DNA of 34,405 nucleotides from the NCBI GenBank assembly GCA_947491475.1, contig CANLKN010000038.1, positions 1 through 34,405 of the forward strand, given 5' to 3'. The notes below the pieces were generated by a model, which had not been told where the DNA came from, did not search any database, and saw only the letters and a list, made by a program, of their open reading frames with translations. Source of the stretch: Akkermansiaceae bacterium. GTDB lineage: Bacteria > Verrucomicrobiota > Verrucomicrobiia > Verrucomicrobiales > Akkermansiaceae. Below, one piece after another: positions 26,001-34,222 of the stretch. How positions within the stretch are numbered: position 1 is the stretch's first letter; every line of letters begins with the position of its first letter. Both the position numbers and the translations under genes were made by a program.

Positions 26001-26253
26001 GAGAATGAAATCCGACAGCGCCGGCCCGGCCCAGTTCTACTGGACTACGGACAAGGCCCGCACCTTCAACTCGGATCGCGTGCTCACGATCACACCCGTC
26101 CAAAACGACGGTGCCTGGCATGAACACCAGCTCATCCTCACGCTGGATGACACGCTCAGGGAACTGCGCTTCGACCCAAGCTGCGCGCCGGGAACCATCC
26201 AGCTGCAATCCATCCGGCTGATGATCCCGCCCTCCCCGCCGGCACAACCATGA
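23071..26253 (+). CDS. secreted ThuA-domain protein with HEAT-like repeats and C-terminal sandwich domain
   Basis: 1060 residues. A signal peptide (about 1-25, ending PVAAEP) is followed by a ThuA-like class-I glutaminase-fold domain at about 35-250: VVVVTGDHPFNEKTFLEAF, YDVMVLYHFSQ, GVGLVVLHHG, YTVHLADPSHPILQGMSDF and RVFAYQHGHDSPAFGNPAFR. ThuA proteins are linked to sugar utilisation, such as trehalose; the activity of the domain is uncertain. From about 265 to 920 come many HEAT/PBS-like helical repeats (for example YALEAIATADADSALRDALP, ALTALANAGDDEAAAAAMKA). Residues about 925-1055 (AEWNFNEDTGGW, SYLLTLRMKSD, LTLDDTLRELRFD) look like a carbohydrate-binding beta-sandwich. No CxxCH haem motif is present, unlike related PVC giants. 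It is the second gene of a plus-strand run. Confidence 0.82.
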   Translation: MKRNTRAAAALAIALCLGSGRPVAAEPATIHPDPIKVVVVTGDHPFNEKTFLEAFDGQPDIDIVHAPQHDHDEIFEDVSGWNYDVMVLYHFSQVTPSPARQQAFTELLDRGVGLVVLHHGTLTYPQWPETERIYGRKRDVGGPFGFHLDQRYTVHLADPSHPILQGMSDFTAEDETYTRYYGPTRPDNHILLTTDHQPSDAVLAWTRSYAHSRVFAYQHGHDSPAFGNPAFRQILTQGIRWTAGRLPEENGGNALSSGSVFRQRNLEWALAALPAYESGNSRSAPAVIESKVSTSLGDAAAGEALAARLAPLLSSPATRDAKSLLLRQLGQLRATAQIPAVAALLKDADLSHMARYALEAIATADADSALRDALPATTGTQRVGIINSLGQRRDPQAIPALTALANAGDDEAAAAAMKALGNIGSQAALDALHEIKPPAALEITRKWALLGGAQLLINSGNVGNAAAVISPLLDEDSPALLRATALRLLITATPADALPRALAALKGGEPETRRAALAGLRDLPGTPATLAYSECMPALDTGTKVQLLTVLAMRGDAAALPAVLAAVTADDESVRLAAIKALIPLGCEECVPVLAKFLTGGSETEKSAVLATLERMPGTAVSRAILNHAVTAEAPVAASLIAIVGQRGATPLLDDLKPLVHHQDPAVQAAAITALGLLVMPDSLPGIIGLLGDPPSPRGRAALEKSLAGALLRMRDKPSTLQVLTSAAAREPAAMRPALLRLIAALGTSPAFDFLSEMAAEGDANDRREAVRALATWRDATPFDLLWGIATNSPDAPTRELAMEGCVAMLALPDARFKEDRMLLCVRALGLTGDVDLRVELLALLEESQDIAVLRAVLPLMGDPDLDAAATATTLEVASKLIMDFPDETAAAIGKIAAEASDGGMRRRAESVLARMREIRASIRAEWNFNEDTGGWAAANQCETALKDGSLLIHSTGVDPFIQVTRDIPPGSYLLTLRMKSDSAGPAQFYWTTDKARTFNSDRVLTITPVQNDGAWHEHQLILTLDDTLRELRFDPSCAPGTIQLQSIRLMIPPSPPAQP

Positions 26254-26284
26254 TTCCTAACAAAAACCGCCAGACACCGCGCCC

Positions 26285-26944
26285 ATGAAACGCATCTATC
26301 CGCTCGCCGCATGTTTCATCATCCTCGCCTTCCCCGCCAACGGCGAGGGAGAAAAGGAGCCACTTAAACTCGAACTGCCCGCCCCCACATTCAAGGGCAC
26401 GCCGCAAGACCTGCCCAAGGGCTCGATGGTCGAACCTCTCAGCAACAAACCCCGTCCGCCTTTCATGGTCGTCAAAGGCGTCATGAACGCAGCTCTCGGC
26501 AAGCCCGTCGCCACTAGCGCCAAGCCCGTCGTTGGCGAACCCGGACAAATCACCGATGGCAGCAAGGAGGCCTCGGATGAGGTGCTGGAAATGCGCCGCG
26601 GCACCCAGTGGATCCAGGTGGACCTCGGCGGAAACCATGAAATCCATGCCGTGGTGATGTGGCACGACCACAGCTCGCTTCAGGTCATGCACGATGTGAT
26701 CGTGCAGGTTTGCGACGATCCGGAATTCAAGACGGACGTCCGGACGGTCTTCAACAACGATCTGGACAACTCCTCAGGACAGGGCGTCGGCTCGGACCGT
26801 GAGTATTTTGAAACCCACGAGGGTAAACTCGTGGACGCCAAGGGAGTGAAAGGCCGCTATGTGCGCGCCTACACCCGCGGCGGCAGCCTGGGCCCCGAGA
26901 ATGCCTGGCAGGAAATCGAGGTCTATGCCATACCCGCACCGTGA
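26285..26944 (+). CDS. secreted discoidin-like (F5/8 type C) protein
   Basis: 219 residues with a signal peptide (MKRIYPLAACFIILAFPANG). Residues about 60-215 have a discoidin-like pattern: VMNAALGKPVATSAKPV, PGQITDGSKEASDEV, WIQVDLGGNHEIHAVVMWH, DVIVQVCDDPEFKTDV, KGVKGRYVRAYTRGG and WQEIEVYAI. This suggests carbohydrate or surface binding. No catalytic domain is seen. The TGA stop at 26942-26944 overlaps the GTG start of the Agl23-like gene in a GTGA, so translation is probably coupled. It follows the ThuA/HEAT gene by 31 bases. Confidence 0.78.
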   Translation: MKRIYPLAACFIILAFPANGEGEKEPLKLELPAPTFKGTPQDLPKGSMVEPLSNKPRPPFMVVKGVMNAALGKPVATSAKPVVGEPGQITDGSKEASDEVLEMRRGTQWIQVDLGGNHEIHAVVMWHDHSSLQVMHDVIVQVCDDPEFKTDVRTVFNNDLDNSSGQGVGSDREYFETHEGKLVDAKGVKGRYVRAYTRGGSLGPENAWQEIEVYAIPAP

Positions 26945-28503
26945 ATCATCGAGCGTGGGTTTTCTGCCTGTGTCTGGTTGGAATCGCCGCGCTCGTGCTG
27001 CGAACCACCGCTCCCGACGCGCGGCCCATGCACAATGATGAGGCCGTCAATGCCATCCGCCTCGGTGACTCATGGAGCGGGAAAAACCACCGCTACGATC
27101 CTGAGGAACACCATGGTCCATCGCTCTATTATATCTCTGCGGCAGTCGCCAGGCTCGCCGGCGTGCGAAGCTCCGGGGATCTCGGCGAATCGATCCTGCG
27201 GCTCACTCCGGCCTTGTGCGGGGTTGCGGCCGTCCTTCTGTTAGGACTGCTGCGTGACGGTCTCGGCCGTGCGGCGACGATGGCCGCCGCGATTCTAACC
27301 GCCATCTCGCCGGCGATGGTTTTCCATAGCCGGAATTACATCCACGAGATGTCGCTGGCATGTTTCACACTGCTGGCGCTGGCCGGCGCATGGCGTTACT
27401 TCCGCAGTGGAAACCCGCGCTGGGCCGTCGTCGCCGGCCTCGGCCTCGGGCTGATGCACGCCACCAAGGAAACCTTTGTCCTCTGTCTCGCCGCCGCCGC
27501 GGCAGCGGTCGTCCTCACTGTCTTGATGAGCGGCGGAACGCCCGCCTTGCGGCGGCTGCCCGGAAGCATAAAGCCAGCCCATCTCGCGCTGGCGGCCATG
27601 GCAGCGCTGGTCGTTTCCTGTCTGCTGTTCACCTCGTTTTTTACGAACTGGAGCGGCCCGCTGGATTCGGTGAGAACCTATCTCCCCTGGCTCAAGCGCG
27701 CCGCCGGGGAGTCACCCCATATTCATCCGTGGTATTTCTATCTGGAGCGGCTGCTCTGGTTCCGGCGGCCGGGCGGAACGCTGTGGACCGAGGGAATCAT
27801 CCTGCTGCTGGGCCTTGCAGGCTGCGTGGCGGCCCTGCGCGATCGCCTGCCAGGCACCGTGGATGTCCGCCTCGCCCGGTTTCTTGCCATTTACACACTA
27901 TCGCTCACCGCCATCTACTCGCTCATTGCCTACAAGACCCCGTGGTGTCTGCTCGGTTTCCTGCACGGCTGGATCCTGCTGGCCGGCATCGGCACCGCAT
28001 CGGTCTTTTCAGTGTGCCGGACTCCCGTCGCGAAAACGGCCGCAGCCATTCCGCTGCTCGCCGCCACCGCGCATCTCGCGTGGCAATCGTGGCAGCTCAA
28101 TTTCATCTGTCCCGCCGATTCGCGCAGCCCCCTTGTCTATGCCCAGACCGCACCGGATTTCCTCCGCCTTCCAGATCAGATCGACCGCTTGCTTTCCGTC
28201 CATCCGGATGGGGAGAACATGCGGGTCAAGGTGATCGCGCCAGCCGGCGATTACTGGCCGCTGCCGTATTACCTCCGCCGCATGACACGCGTTGGATGGT
28301 TTGATGAATTGCCGGATGATCCGTATGCTCCGGTAATCGTCGCAGCCGCACAATTGCACGCGCGGCTCGACGAACGCTCGGAAAAAAAATGGCTCATGGT
28401 CGGACTGTTCGAACAGCGGCCGGGCGTCTTCATGGAACTCTATGTGGAAGCCAACCTCTGGAAAAAATGGATCGCGTCACGCAGCGCCGTCGGCGCGGGA
28501 TAA
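26941..28503 (+). CDS. Agl23-like polytopic membrane protein (TIGR03663 type)
   Basis: 520 residues from a GTG overlapping the previous stop by 4 bases. A polytopic protein with many hydrophobic helices in the first 400 residues and a soluble C-terminal part from about 400. An N-terminal acidic motif, RPMHNDEAVNAI at about residues 29-40, and GPSLYYISAAVARLAG fit the flippase-associated Agl23 family, which has the GT-C (PMT/ArnT-like) membrane architecture with an Asp-Glu pair on the first outer loop. By analogy it may move a lipid-linked sugar or transfer one across the membrane; the reaction is not established for bacterial members. It is the last gene of the run and converges with htpG, 29 bases away. 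Confidence 0.75.
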   Translation: MNHRAWVFCLCLVGIAALVLRTTAPDARPMHNDEAVNAIRLGDSWSGKNHRYDPEEHHGPSLYYISAAVARLAGVRSSGDLGESILRLTPALCGVAAVLLLGLLRDGLGRAATMAAAILTAISPAMVFHSRNYIHEMSLACFTLLALAGAWRYFRSGNPRWAVVAGLGLGLMHATKETFVLCLAAAAAAVVLTVLMSGGTPALRRLPGSIKPAHLALAAMAALVVSCLLFTSFFTNWSGPLDSVRTYLPWLKRAAGESPHIHPWYFYLERLLWFRRPGGTLWTEGIILLLGLAGCVAALRDRLPGTVDVRLARFLAIYTLSLTAIYSLIAYKTPWCLLGFLHGWILLAGIGTASVFSVCRTPVAKTAAAIPLLAATAHLAWQSWQLNFICPADSRSPLVYAQTAPDFLRLPDQIDRLLSVHPDGENMRVKVIAPAGDYWPLPYYLRRMTRVGWFDELPDDPYAPVIVAAAQLHARLDERSEKKWLMVGLFEQRPGVFMELYVEANLWKKWIASRSAVGAG

Positions 28504-28532
28504 TTGCTGGAAACGACCGTCTTGGGCTCCCC

Positions 28533-30377
28533 TCAGCCCATCGCTTTTTCCATCAGCGCATTCATGCGGCTGATGGTGTCGCGGGCGTCATCAAGCAGGC
28601 CGGCGGAGATCAGCGCGTTGTCGAGAAGCTGGCGGGAAACGAGCGCGGCCACCTCGGGATTCGATTCCCTGGCGGCGGCGAGTTTTCTAACAAGCGGATG
28701 GCGCGGATTGATCTCCAGCTCCACCTTCACCTCGTCTTTGTAGTTCTCGTCCATCGCCTTCATCATCTGGCGCATCTGCGGGCTCATGCCATCGGCCGGA
28801 ACCAGCGCGATCACCGGATGATCCACAAGGCGCTTACCGCTTGAAACGGAAGTGACGCGATCACCAAGTTCAGCCTTGAGGAATTCACAAAGCGCGGTGG
28901 TTTCCTGCTCGCCGAGCGATTCCCCCTCCGCCGCCTGGTCATCCAACTCGACCCCGCCGTGGCGGATGGAAACGAGTTTCTTGCCGTCGAATTCACCAAG
29001 CGAATCGACCACGTATTCATCCACCCCGTCGGTGAAGTAGATCACCTCAAGTCCGCGCGCCTTGAAGCCCTCGATATACGGGCTGCTCTCGATCTGCTCG
29101 CGGGTGGCTCCCACAAGATAATAGATCTGCTCCTGGCCGTCCTTCATGCGGGCGGCATAATCGCCAAAGCCGCAGACGGCACCCGTATCGGTGAGTGAGG
29201 ATTCAAAACGCAGCAACTTGGCGAGCGCCTCGCGGTTCGGATAATCGGTGACGATGCCTTCCTTGAAAAAGCGTTCGAATTTTTTGTAAAACCCGCGGTA
29301 TTTCTCGGGATCGGACTCGGCTTCCTTTTCAAACATCCGGATCACGCGCTTGCTGATCACGCTGCCCAGCTTGCGGATCAGCGCGCTGTCCTGCATCGTT
29401 TCGCGCGAGATGTTCAGCGGGATGTCGGCGCTGTCCACCACGCCCTTCATGAAGCGCATCCAGTCCGGCAGAAGATCCTTGGGCGAGGCATCGATGAGCA
29501 CTTTCTTGCAATAGAGCGCCACGGCGGGCTCGGCCTTGCCAAATCCCATGCGCTCCGGGTTTTCACTGGGCGCGAAAACCAGCGCGTTAATGGCAAGCGG
29601 AGCGTCGGCGCTGAAGTGCAGCCGGTATGCGGGCTCATCCCATGCCTTGCAGGCAAACTGATAGAATGCCTTGTATTGCTCGTCGTTGATCTCGGACTTG
29701 TTCTTTAGCCACAGTGCCTCCACTTCGTTGACACGCTTGCCATTGAGCATGATAGGAAAACCGACGAAGTTGCTATAAGTTTCAATGAGATGCTTGACGC
29801 GGGTTTCCGTGGCGTATTCGGCGCAGTCTTCCTTGAGGTGAAGAACCAGTTTCGAACCGCGGTCCAGGCCGCTGGTTTCCTCGATTTCGTAGCCGCTCTT
29901 GCCATCGCTGGTCCACACGAGCTCCGGCGAGTCGGCATGCCACGAGCGGGAATAAACCGTCACCTTGTCCGCCACCATGAAGGCGGAATAGAAACCGACG
30001 CCGAACTGGCCGATCATGTTGCCCGGTGAGGCACCGCCGTCCTTGATCGACTTGAGAAAAGCCTTGGTGCCGGAGTGGGCGATGGTGCCGAGGTTCTTGA
30101 CCAATTCGTCGTGCGACATGCCAATGCCGTAATCGGCGATGGTAAGAGTCTTCGCCTCCTCGTCGGTCGTGATGTGGATTTCCAGCGGCAACGTCGGCTG
30201 ATGAATATTCTTCTCGGTGGCCTCCACGTGGCGGAGTTTTTCCATCGCGTCGGAGGCGTTGGAAACCAACTCGCGCAGGAAGATCTCCTTGTCGGTGTAA
30301 AGTGAGTGGACCACCAGATCGAGCAGTTGCTGGATCTCGGCTTGGAAGACGTGTTTTTCAGGGGATGATTCGCTCAT
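28533..30377 (-). CDS. htpG: HtpG, Hsp90-family chaperone
   Basis: 614 residues, near the bacterial norm of 620-635. It is a cytoplasmic ATP-dependent dimeric chaperone. The start is the ATG at 30377 (MSESSPEKHVFQAEI); the longer frame starts with a GTG at 30419 that overlaps the -10 box. The GHKL ATPase domain has LVVHSLYTDKEIFLRELVSN and ASDAMEKLR with the essential Glu and Asn, ADYGIGMSHDEL, SGTKAFL and GQFGVGFYSAFMVADKV. The middle domain contains LPLNISRETMQ-type sequence (IPLNISRETMQDSALIRKLG) with the catalytic Arg, and the C-terminal part is the dimerisation domain. It is probably monocistronic, with its own promoter at 30409-30436. Confidence 0.96.
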   Translation of the reverse strand: MSESSPEKHVFQAEIQQLLDLVVHSLYTDKEIFLRELVSNASDAMEKLRHVEATEKNIHQPTLPLEIHITTDEEAKTLTIADYGIGMSHDELVKNLGTIAHSGTKAFLKSIKDGGASPGNMIGQFGVGFYSAFMVADKVTVYSRSWHADSPELVWTSDGKSGYEIEETSGLDRGSKLVLHLKEDCAEYATETRVKHLIETYSNFVGFPIMLNGKRVNEVEALWLKNKSEINDEQYKAFYQFACKAWDEPAYRLHFSADAPLAINALVFAPSENPERMGFGKAEPAVALYCKKVLIDASPKDLLPDWMRFMKGVVDSADIPLNISRETMQDSALIRKLGSVISKRVIRMFEKEAESDPEKYRGFYKKFERFFKEGIVTDYPNREALAKLLRFESSLTDTGAVCGFGDYAARMKDGQEQIYYLVGATREQIESSPYIEGFKARGLEVIYFTDGVDEYVVDSLGEFDGKKLVSIRHGGVELDDQAAEGESLGEQETTALCEFLKAELGDRVTSVSSGKRLVDHPVIALVPADGMSPQMRQMMKAMDENYKDEVKVELEINPRHPLVRKLAAARESNPEVAALVSRQLLDNALISAGLLDDARDTISRMNALMEKAMG

Positions 30378-30408
30378 GAGTGGATGATTGACGTTGGGAA
30401 AGGCGCGG

Positions 30409-30436
30409 AACATAGCCACAAGTCCCCGGCTGTCAA
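30409..30436 (-). promoter_or_regulatory. sigma-70-type promoter of htpG
   Basis: On the minus strand TTGACA occurs at 30436-30431 and TATGTT at 30414-30409, with 16 bases between. The -35 is a perfect consensus match and the -10 has four of six bases. The likely start site, about 30402, gives a leader of roughly 25 bases to the ATG at 30377. No heat-shock-specific element was recognised. Confidence 0.7.
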
Positions 30437-30526
30437 AGGCAGAGCTGCGAGTGATTGTTTCACTGGAAGAAAGTCTTCCTCGCCACCCCGGTAGTGCAGT
30501 CTTTGGTGAGGCGCATGGCTGAGTGA

Positions 30527-32014
30527 TTATGGAAAAATTTCCGCCGTGCCCACGGCATTCGCGCGCACCCTGCCATGGTGATCGATAAAGGGCTCGGGGT
30601 TTTCCACCCGTCCCAGCAAGCGCACGCCGGGGCCTTTCGAATCGGGCTTGATGCCGAGATCGGCGTCCATGGTGGCGGCGAGTTGTTGAAGCTTTTTGAC
30701 GATCTCGGGATTTCCGGCGGCAACGTTTTTCGTTTCGCCGATGTCGGATTCGAGATGATAGAGGGCGAGGTTAGGAGCTTTGTTTTTCGCAGTGCCGAAA
30801 TGCAGTTTCCATGGACCGCTGCGGATCGCCTCTAACTGAAAACCGCGGAAGTAATGGAAAACCTCGTGAGCTTTCGCATCTGGTTTCCCGAGCCAGACGC
30901 CCGAGACATCGATGCCATCGAGCTTGCGGTCTTCGGGCGGGCTTGTCCCGGCGAGGGCGGCGAGGGTCGGGAGCACATCGTGCATGCCGGTGATCGCATC
31001 GCTGCGGGTGCCAGCGGGGATTTTTCCAGGCCACCAGACGATGGTGGGGACGCGCACGCCGCCTTCCCAAGTGCTGGCCTTGTGGCCGCGCAGCGGCGCG
31101 TTGGAACCGCCCGGGGTGCCGCCGTTGTCCGAGGTGAAAAGCACGACGGTGCGTTCGGCGATGCCGAGTTCGCGCAGGATGTCGAGCACGCGGCCGACAC
31201 TCCAATCCATCTCCTCGACCCAATCGCCATAAAGTCCGTTGTTCGATTTACCGACCCATTCCTTGCCCGGGTAAAGCGGCAAGTGCACGGCAGCGTGCGG
31301 CAGGTAGAGGAAAAACGGCCGCTCGGCATTTTTGCGGACAAATTTCACCGCCGCTTCGGTGAAGGTTTGCACGATGGCCTGATGCTCGGCCTGTCGCACC
31401 CGCCCCGCGACCTTGTCGTTTTCTAACAACGGTAACGGCTGTTGTTGATATTTGCCGGCGATTCCCACTTCATTTTCACCGGGCTTGCCGGGCTCGCGGG
31501 TGTCTTTGGGGATCGGCGCGCCGAGATTGCTTTTGATTCCATCAATCGCAGGGCCCATGTCGTTCGAGTAGGGAATGCCGAAGTAGTAGTCGAAACCCTG
31601 GGCCGTGGGGAGAAACGGCGGTTGGTCGCCGAGATGCCACTTGCCGATGCAGGCGGTGGCATATCCCGAGCCGCTCAGAACTTCGGCGATGGTGACTTCA
31701 TCGGGATGCAGCCCCACGTAGCCAGCGGGGAAGAGCACGTGCGGGCTGGGCAGAGCGCGTTTCGGGTAAGATCCCGTCATCAACGCGGCGCGCGAGGGTG
31801 AGCAGACCGGAGCCGCGTAGAAGGAAGTCAGCTTGCGCCCTTCCTTCGCCATGCGGTCGAGGTTAGGGGTGCGGTTGAGCGTCGAGCCGAAGGGACCGAT
31901 GTCTCCATAGCCGAGGTCGTCGATGTTGATGACGATGAAGTTGGGTTTCTCCGCGCCAGCCAGCGCAAGCGACAGCGTGACGGCCAGGCCTGTTAGTATG
32001 GCGGAGGCTATCAT
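30527..32014 (-). CDS. secreted arylsulfatase, S1 family
   Basis: 495 residues with a signal peptide ending near ALAGA. Formylglycine-type sulfatase: C71 in APVCSPSRAALMTGS is the Cys matured to formylglycine, within the C-x-P-S-R motif, and D32-D33 in NIDDLGYGD bind Ca2+. GYATACIGKWHLGDQ provides the second motif (K and H), and FTSDNGGTPGGSN the third metal-binding block. It should remove sulfate from a glycan in the periplasm; the exact substrate is not readable. The maturation enzyme is not in the window. It ends the minus-strand run and starts 15 bases after the aldolase gene, so the two are probably one operon. The downstream gap to htpG is about 150 bases and carries the htpG promoter. 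Confidence 0.93.
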   Translation of the reverse strand: MIASAILTGLAVTLSLALAGAEKPNFIVINIDDLGYGDIGPFGSTLNRTPNLDRMAKEGRKLTSFYAAPVCSPSRAALMTGSYPKRALPSPHVLFPAGYVGLHPDEVTIAEVLSGSGYATACIGKWHLGDQPPFLPTAQGFDYYFGIPYSNDMGPAIDGIKSNLGAPIPKDTREPGKPGENEVGIAGKYQQQPLPLLENDKVAGRVRQAEHQAIVQTFTEAAVKFVRKNAERPFFLYLPHAAVHLPLYPGKEWVGKSNNGLYGDWVEEMDWSVGRVLDILRELGIAERTVVLFTSDNGGTPGGSNAPLRGHKASTWEGGVRVPTIVWWPGKIPAGTRSDAITGMHDVLPTLAALAGTSPPEDRKLDGIDVSGVWLGKPDAKAHEVFHYFRGFQLEAIRSGPWKLHFGTAKNKAPNLALYHLESDIGETKNVAAGNPEIVKKLQQLAATMDADLGIKPDSKGPGVRLLGRVENPEPFIDHHGRVRANAVGTAEIFP

Positions 32015-32029
32015 GGATTTGCTGGAAAA

Positions 32030-32689
32030 TCAGGCCCGGACTTTGGCCACGATGCCGATGATTTCGCGGGCCTTGGCGGTGATCGAATCCCAATCATGGG
32101 CCTTGATGAGATCGCGGGGGGCGATCCATGAACCGCCGAGCGCGGCGACCAAGGGGCTGGCGAGGTATTCGGCGGCGTTGGCGGCGCTGACTCCGCCGAG
32201 CGGCACGAAACTCACGCCGAGGTGCTGATAAGGTGCGGCAATGCTCTTGAGGTAGGCTAGGCCGCCCTGCGGTTCGGCCGGGAAAAGTTTGAGCAGCTTG
32301 CATCCTTGCTCAAGTGCCATTTCAATATCGGTGGGCGTGCAAATGCCCGGCGCGAAGGGCAGCCCGGCCGCGGCGGCCTCTTGGACAACCCGCGGGTTGA
32401 TCCCGGGGGCCACGGCGAAGGCGGCACCAGCGGCGTGCACCTCGCGCACTTGTTGGGGAGTGAGCACGGTGCCGCAACCGGCAATCATTTCCGGCACCTC
32501 GGCGCGGATTCTCCGCAGCGCTTCGACGGCCGCCGGCGTGCGCAGGGTGAGTTCCATGGCATTCACGCCGCCGGCCAGCAGCGCGTGAGCGAGTGGCACG
32601 GCGTCCTCCGCGTCATCGACGACCAGCACGGCCATCACGCCGGTGCGTTTGATTTCGGCTTGCAGCCCGGATGGAAAAATCTCGTTCAT
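32030..32689 (-). CDS. eda: 2-keto-3-deoxy-6-phosphogluconate / 4-hydroxy-2-oxoglutarate aldolase
   Basis: 219 residues, as usual for the class I KDPG/KHG aldolases. It cleaves KDPG to pyruvate and glyceraldehyde-3-phosphate, the last step of the Entner-Doudoroff and uronate routes. The Schiff-base Lys is K134 in KLLKLFPAE, and E46 in AMELTLRTP is the catalytic Glu. MIAGCGTVLTPQQV and AFAVAPGINPRVV complete the pattern, and VPLGGVSAANAAEYL is the phosphate-binding end. The gene is preceded by an orphan tail of a PfkB kinase, which in intact clusters would make KDPG from KDG, and followed by the sulfatase 15 bases on. It may still work with a kinase encoded elsewhere. Confidence 0.94.
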   Translation of the reverse strand: MNEIFPSGLQAEIKRTGVMAVLVVDDAEDAVPLAHALLAGGVNAMELTLRTPAAVEALRRIRAEVPEMIAGCGTVLTPQQVREVHAAGAAFAVAPGINPRVVQEAAAAGLPFAPGICTPTDIEMALEQGCKLLKLFPAEPQGGLAYLKSIAAPYQHLGVSFVPLGGVSAANAAEYLASPLVAALGGSWIAPRDLIKAHDWDSITAKAREIIGIVAKVRA

Positions 32690-32719
32690 GGCAAATTGTT
32701 TTTGGTTGGAGTGATCCGC

Positions 32720-32833
32720 TCAGCGGAAGACGCGTCCGGAGGTGTTTCCCCCCATCAACGCCTCGACCTCCGCGCGGCTGCGCGGATTGAAGTCGCCTTC
32801 GATCAAATGCGCAAGGCAGGATGAGCAACACGC
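32720..32833 (-). pseudogene. orphan C-terminal fragment of a PfkB-type sugar kinase
   Basis: On the minus strand a frame ending in TGA at 32720-32722 reads SCLAHLIEGDFNPRSRAEV and then EALMGGNTSGRVFR. This matches the typical end of PfkB-family 2-keto-3-deoxygluconate kinases (AH-x-IPGDFN... RAEVEALM... SGRV-R), recognised from memory. Nothing upstream belongs to a kinase: beyond about 32835 the sequence reaches the end of the sialidase gene. So the kinase body was deleted, leaving about 38 codons. KDG kinase and KDPG aldolase genes are often adjacent, as here. Confidence 0.7.
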
Positions 32834-32866
32834 CGCTCGCTGATCCTTGGGTTCTTATCTGATCTC

Positions 32867-34222
32867 TCACGGGATGAAAACCGGCAGCGCCCACTTGCCG
32901 ATGGTGATGGTTTCCCCTGCCGCGCAGTCTTTCTGATAGAGGGTGCAGAAATTCCACGCGACACCCAGGTTGAAAAGACTGATTTCAGTATGCGCGACTT
33001 TTTTGAAACCCTGGTCGAGCAGTGTTTTTTGCTGCGAGTCCGAATTGCGTGACGGCAGCGGCGTGAGAAACCACAAGGTGCCGGCGCGTTCGCAGGTGAG
33101 TTTCTTTTCGGCTTCCAAGGGCACTCTCAGGAAATTGGCCTGCTTGAAGACCTCGGGAACTTCCGCCAGCGTGTAGTCGCGATCGGTGAACAATTTCGCG
33201 ACGACCACGAAGGCCGCGGCATCGAAGCCTTCGATACGGAATGTCCCGGGTTTCGCGGTGCGCAACGGCTCACCGTCGGCGTTCGCCTCGCGCGGCACCG
33301 TCAATTTGCCTTGGCCACCGGTGGCCTTGTTGATCACCTGGCGCAGGCGCACGGCATCACTCACCGGCTTGCCTGCGGCCACGTCCTCCTCGCGAAAAAC
33401 CGCCATGAGGATCTCACGCGCTCCCATGCGATCGAAATCATAAGTGATATGAATCCGCCCGTCGGCGACTTGCTGGCCGTCGGGATAGGAAACGCCCGGG
33501 CGTTCATCGAGCATCAATCCGCCCGACCATGTGTGGCCGTCGTCTTCTGATAGAAATGCGGTCAGCTGTGAGCGGGCGGCCACATTGTCGATGGGGCCGT
33601 GTTTCACCAGGAGCAGATTTCCGGATGCCAGACGGCTGATGAAAAAGCGTGCGGGTGGGTGCTTGATGGCGGAGGGAGCCACTTCCGGCCAGGTCTTGCC
33701 GCGGTCCGTGGAAATGCTCTCACCGATGCCGTATTGGGTGCGTGCGAGCATCCACAGCGAGCCGTCGCGGCGCTCGATGAACATGTGTTCGGGACAAGTC
33801 CTTGCTTCCTTGGGCACGTTGGCCGCGCCGCGGACGGACCAGGTTTTCCCATGATCGGAGGAGACCACCATTTTGCACATGTCATCGATGTCCCATGTCG
33901 CAGCGGGGAGCGCCCACTCGCCGGTGGAAAGCACCAAGGGCTTGCACATCATGATGCCATCGCAAAGGCGGCGCGGTTCGCTCCATTGGGGCTCGGCGGA
34001 TTCCATGTCGGATGCTTCCACCATCCACGTGCCGGAAATTTTGCCCTGATGCCCGATGGCCTGCGCCCAAAACACGAAAAGTCGGTTGTCCGGAGTCACC
34101 CAGATCTCGGGGTCGAACGCGCGCACCGGCCCTTTGGCATCCGGATCGATGATGAGCACTTCCTGCCAGGTCGCGCCATCATCGCCACTGGTGGCGACCA
34201 TCACGTAATTATTGTAATCCAC
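32867..34222 (-). CDS. BNR-repeat sialidase, 5'-truncated by an IS element
   Basis: The readable part has 451 residues, from a GTG formed at the junction with the IS at about 34222. Four Asp-boxes are present in order: SGDDGATW at the very start, SSDHGKTW, STDRGKTW and SEDDGHTW. This places it among exo-alpha-sialidases with a six-bladed propeller. The family's N-terminal Arg (RIP motif) and signal peptide are absent, since the first Asp-box is within the first 20 residues. DARPIPA-type sequences would be upstream, now beyond the IS and outside the window. The gene is therefore very likely inactivated. Its C-terminal 90 residues (about 360-451) are an extra domain ending in IGKWALPVFIP. It is the first gene of the minus-strand run toward the aldolase and sulfatase. 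Confidence 0.8.
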   Translation of the reverse strand: MDYNNYVMVATSGDDGATWQEVLIIDPDAKGPVRAFDPEIWVTPDNRLFVFWAQAIGHQGKISGTWMVEASDMESAEPQWSEPRRLCDGIMMCKPLVLSTGEWALPAATWDIDDMCKMVVSSDHGKTWSVRGAANVPKEARTCPEHMFIERRDGSLWMLARTQYGIGESISTDRGKTWPEVAPSAIKHPPARFFISRLASGNLLLVKHGPIDNVAARSQLTAFLSEDDGHTWSGGLMLDERPGVSYPDGQQVADGRIHITYDFDRMGAREILMAVFREEDVAAGKPVSDAVRLRQVINKATGGQGKLTVPREANADGEPLRTAKPGTFRIEGFDAAAFVVVAKLFTDRDYTLAEVPEVFKQANFLRVPLEAEKKLTCERAGTLWFLTPLPSRNSDSQQKTLLDQGFKKVAHTEISLFNLGVAWNFCTLYQKDCAAGETITIGKWALPVFIP

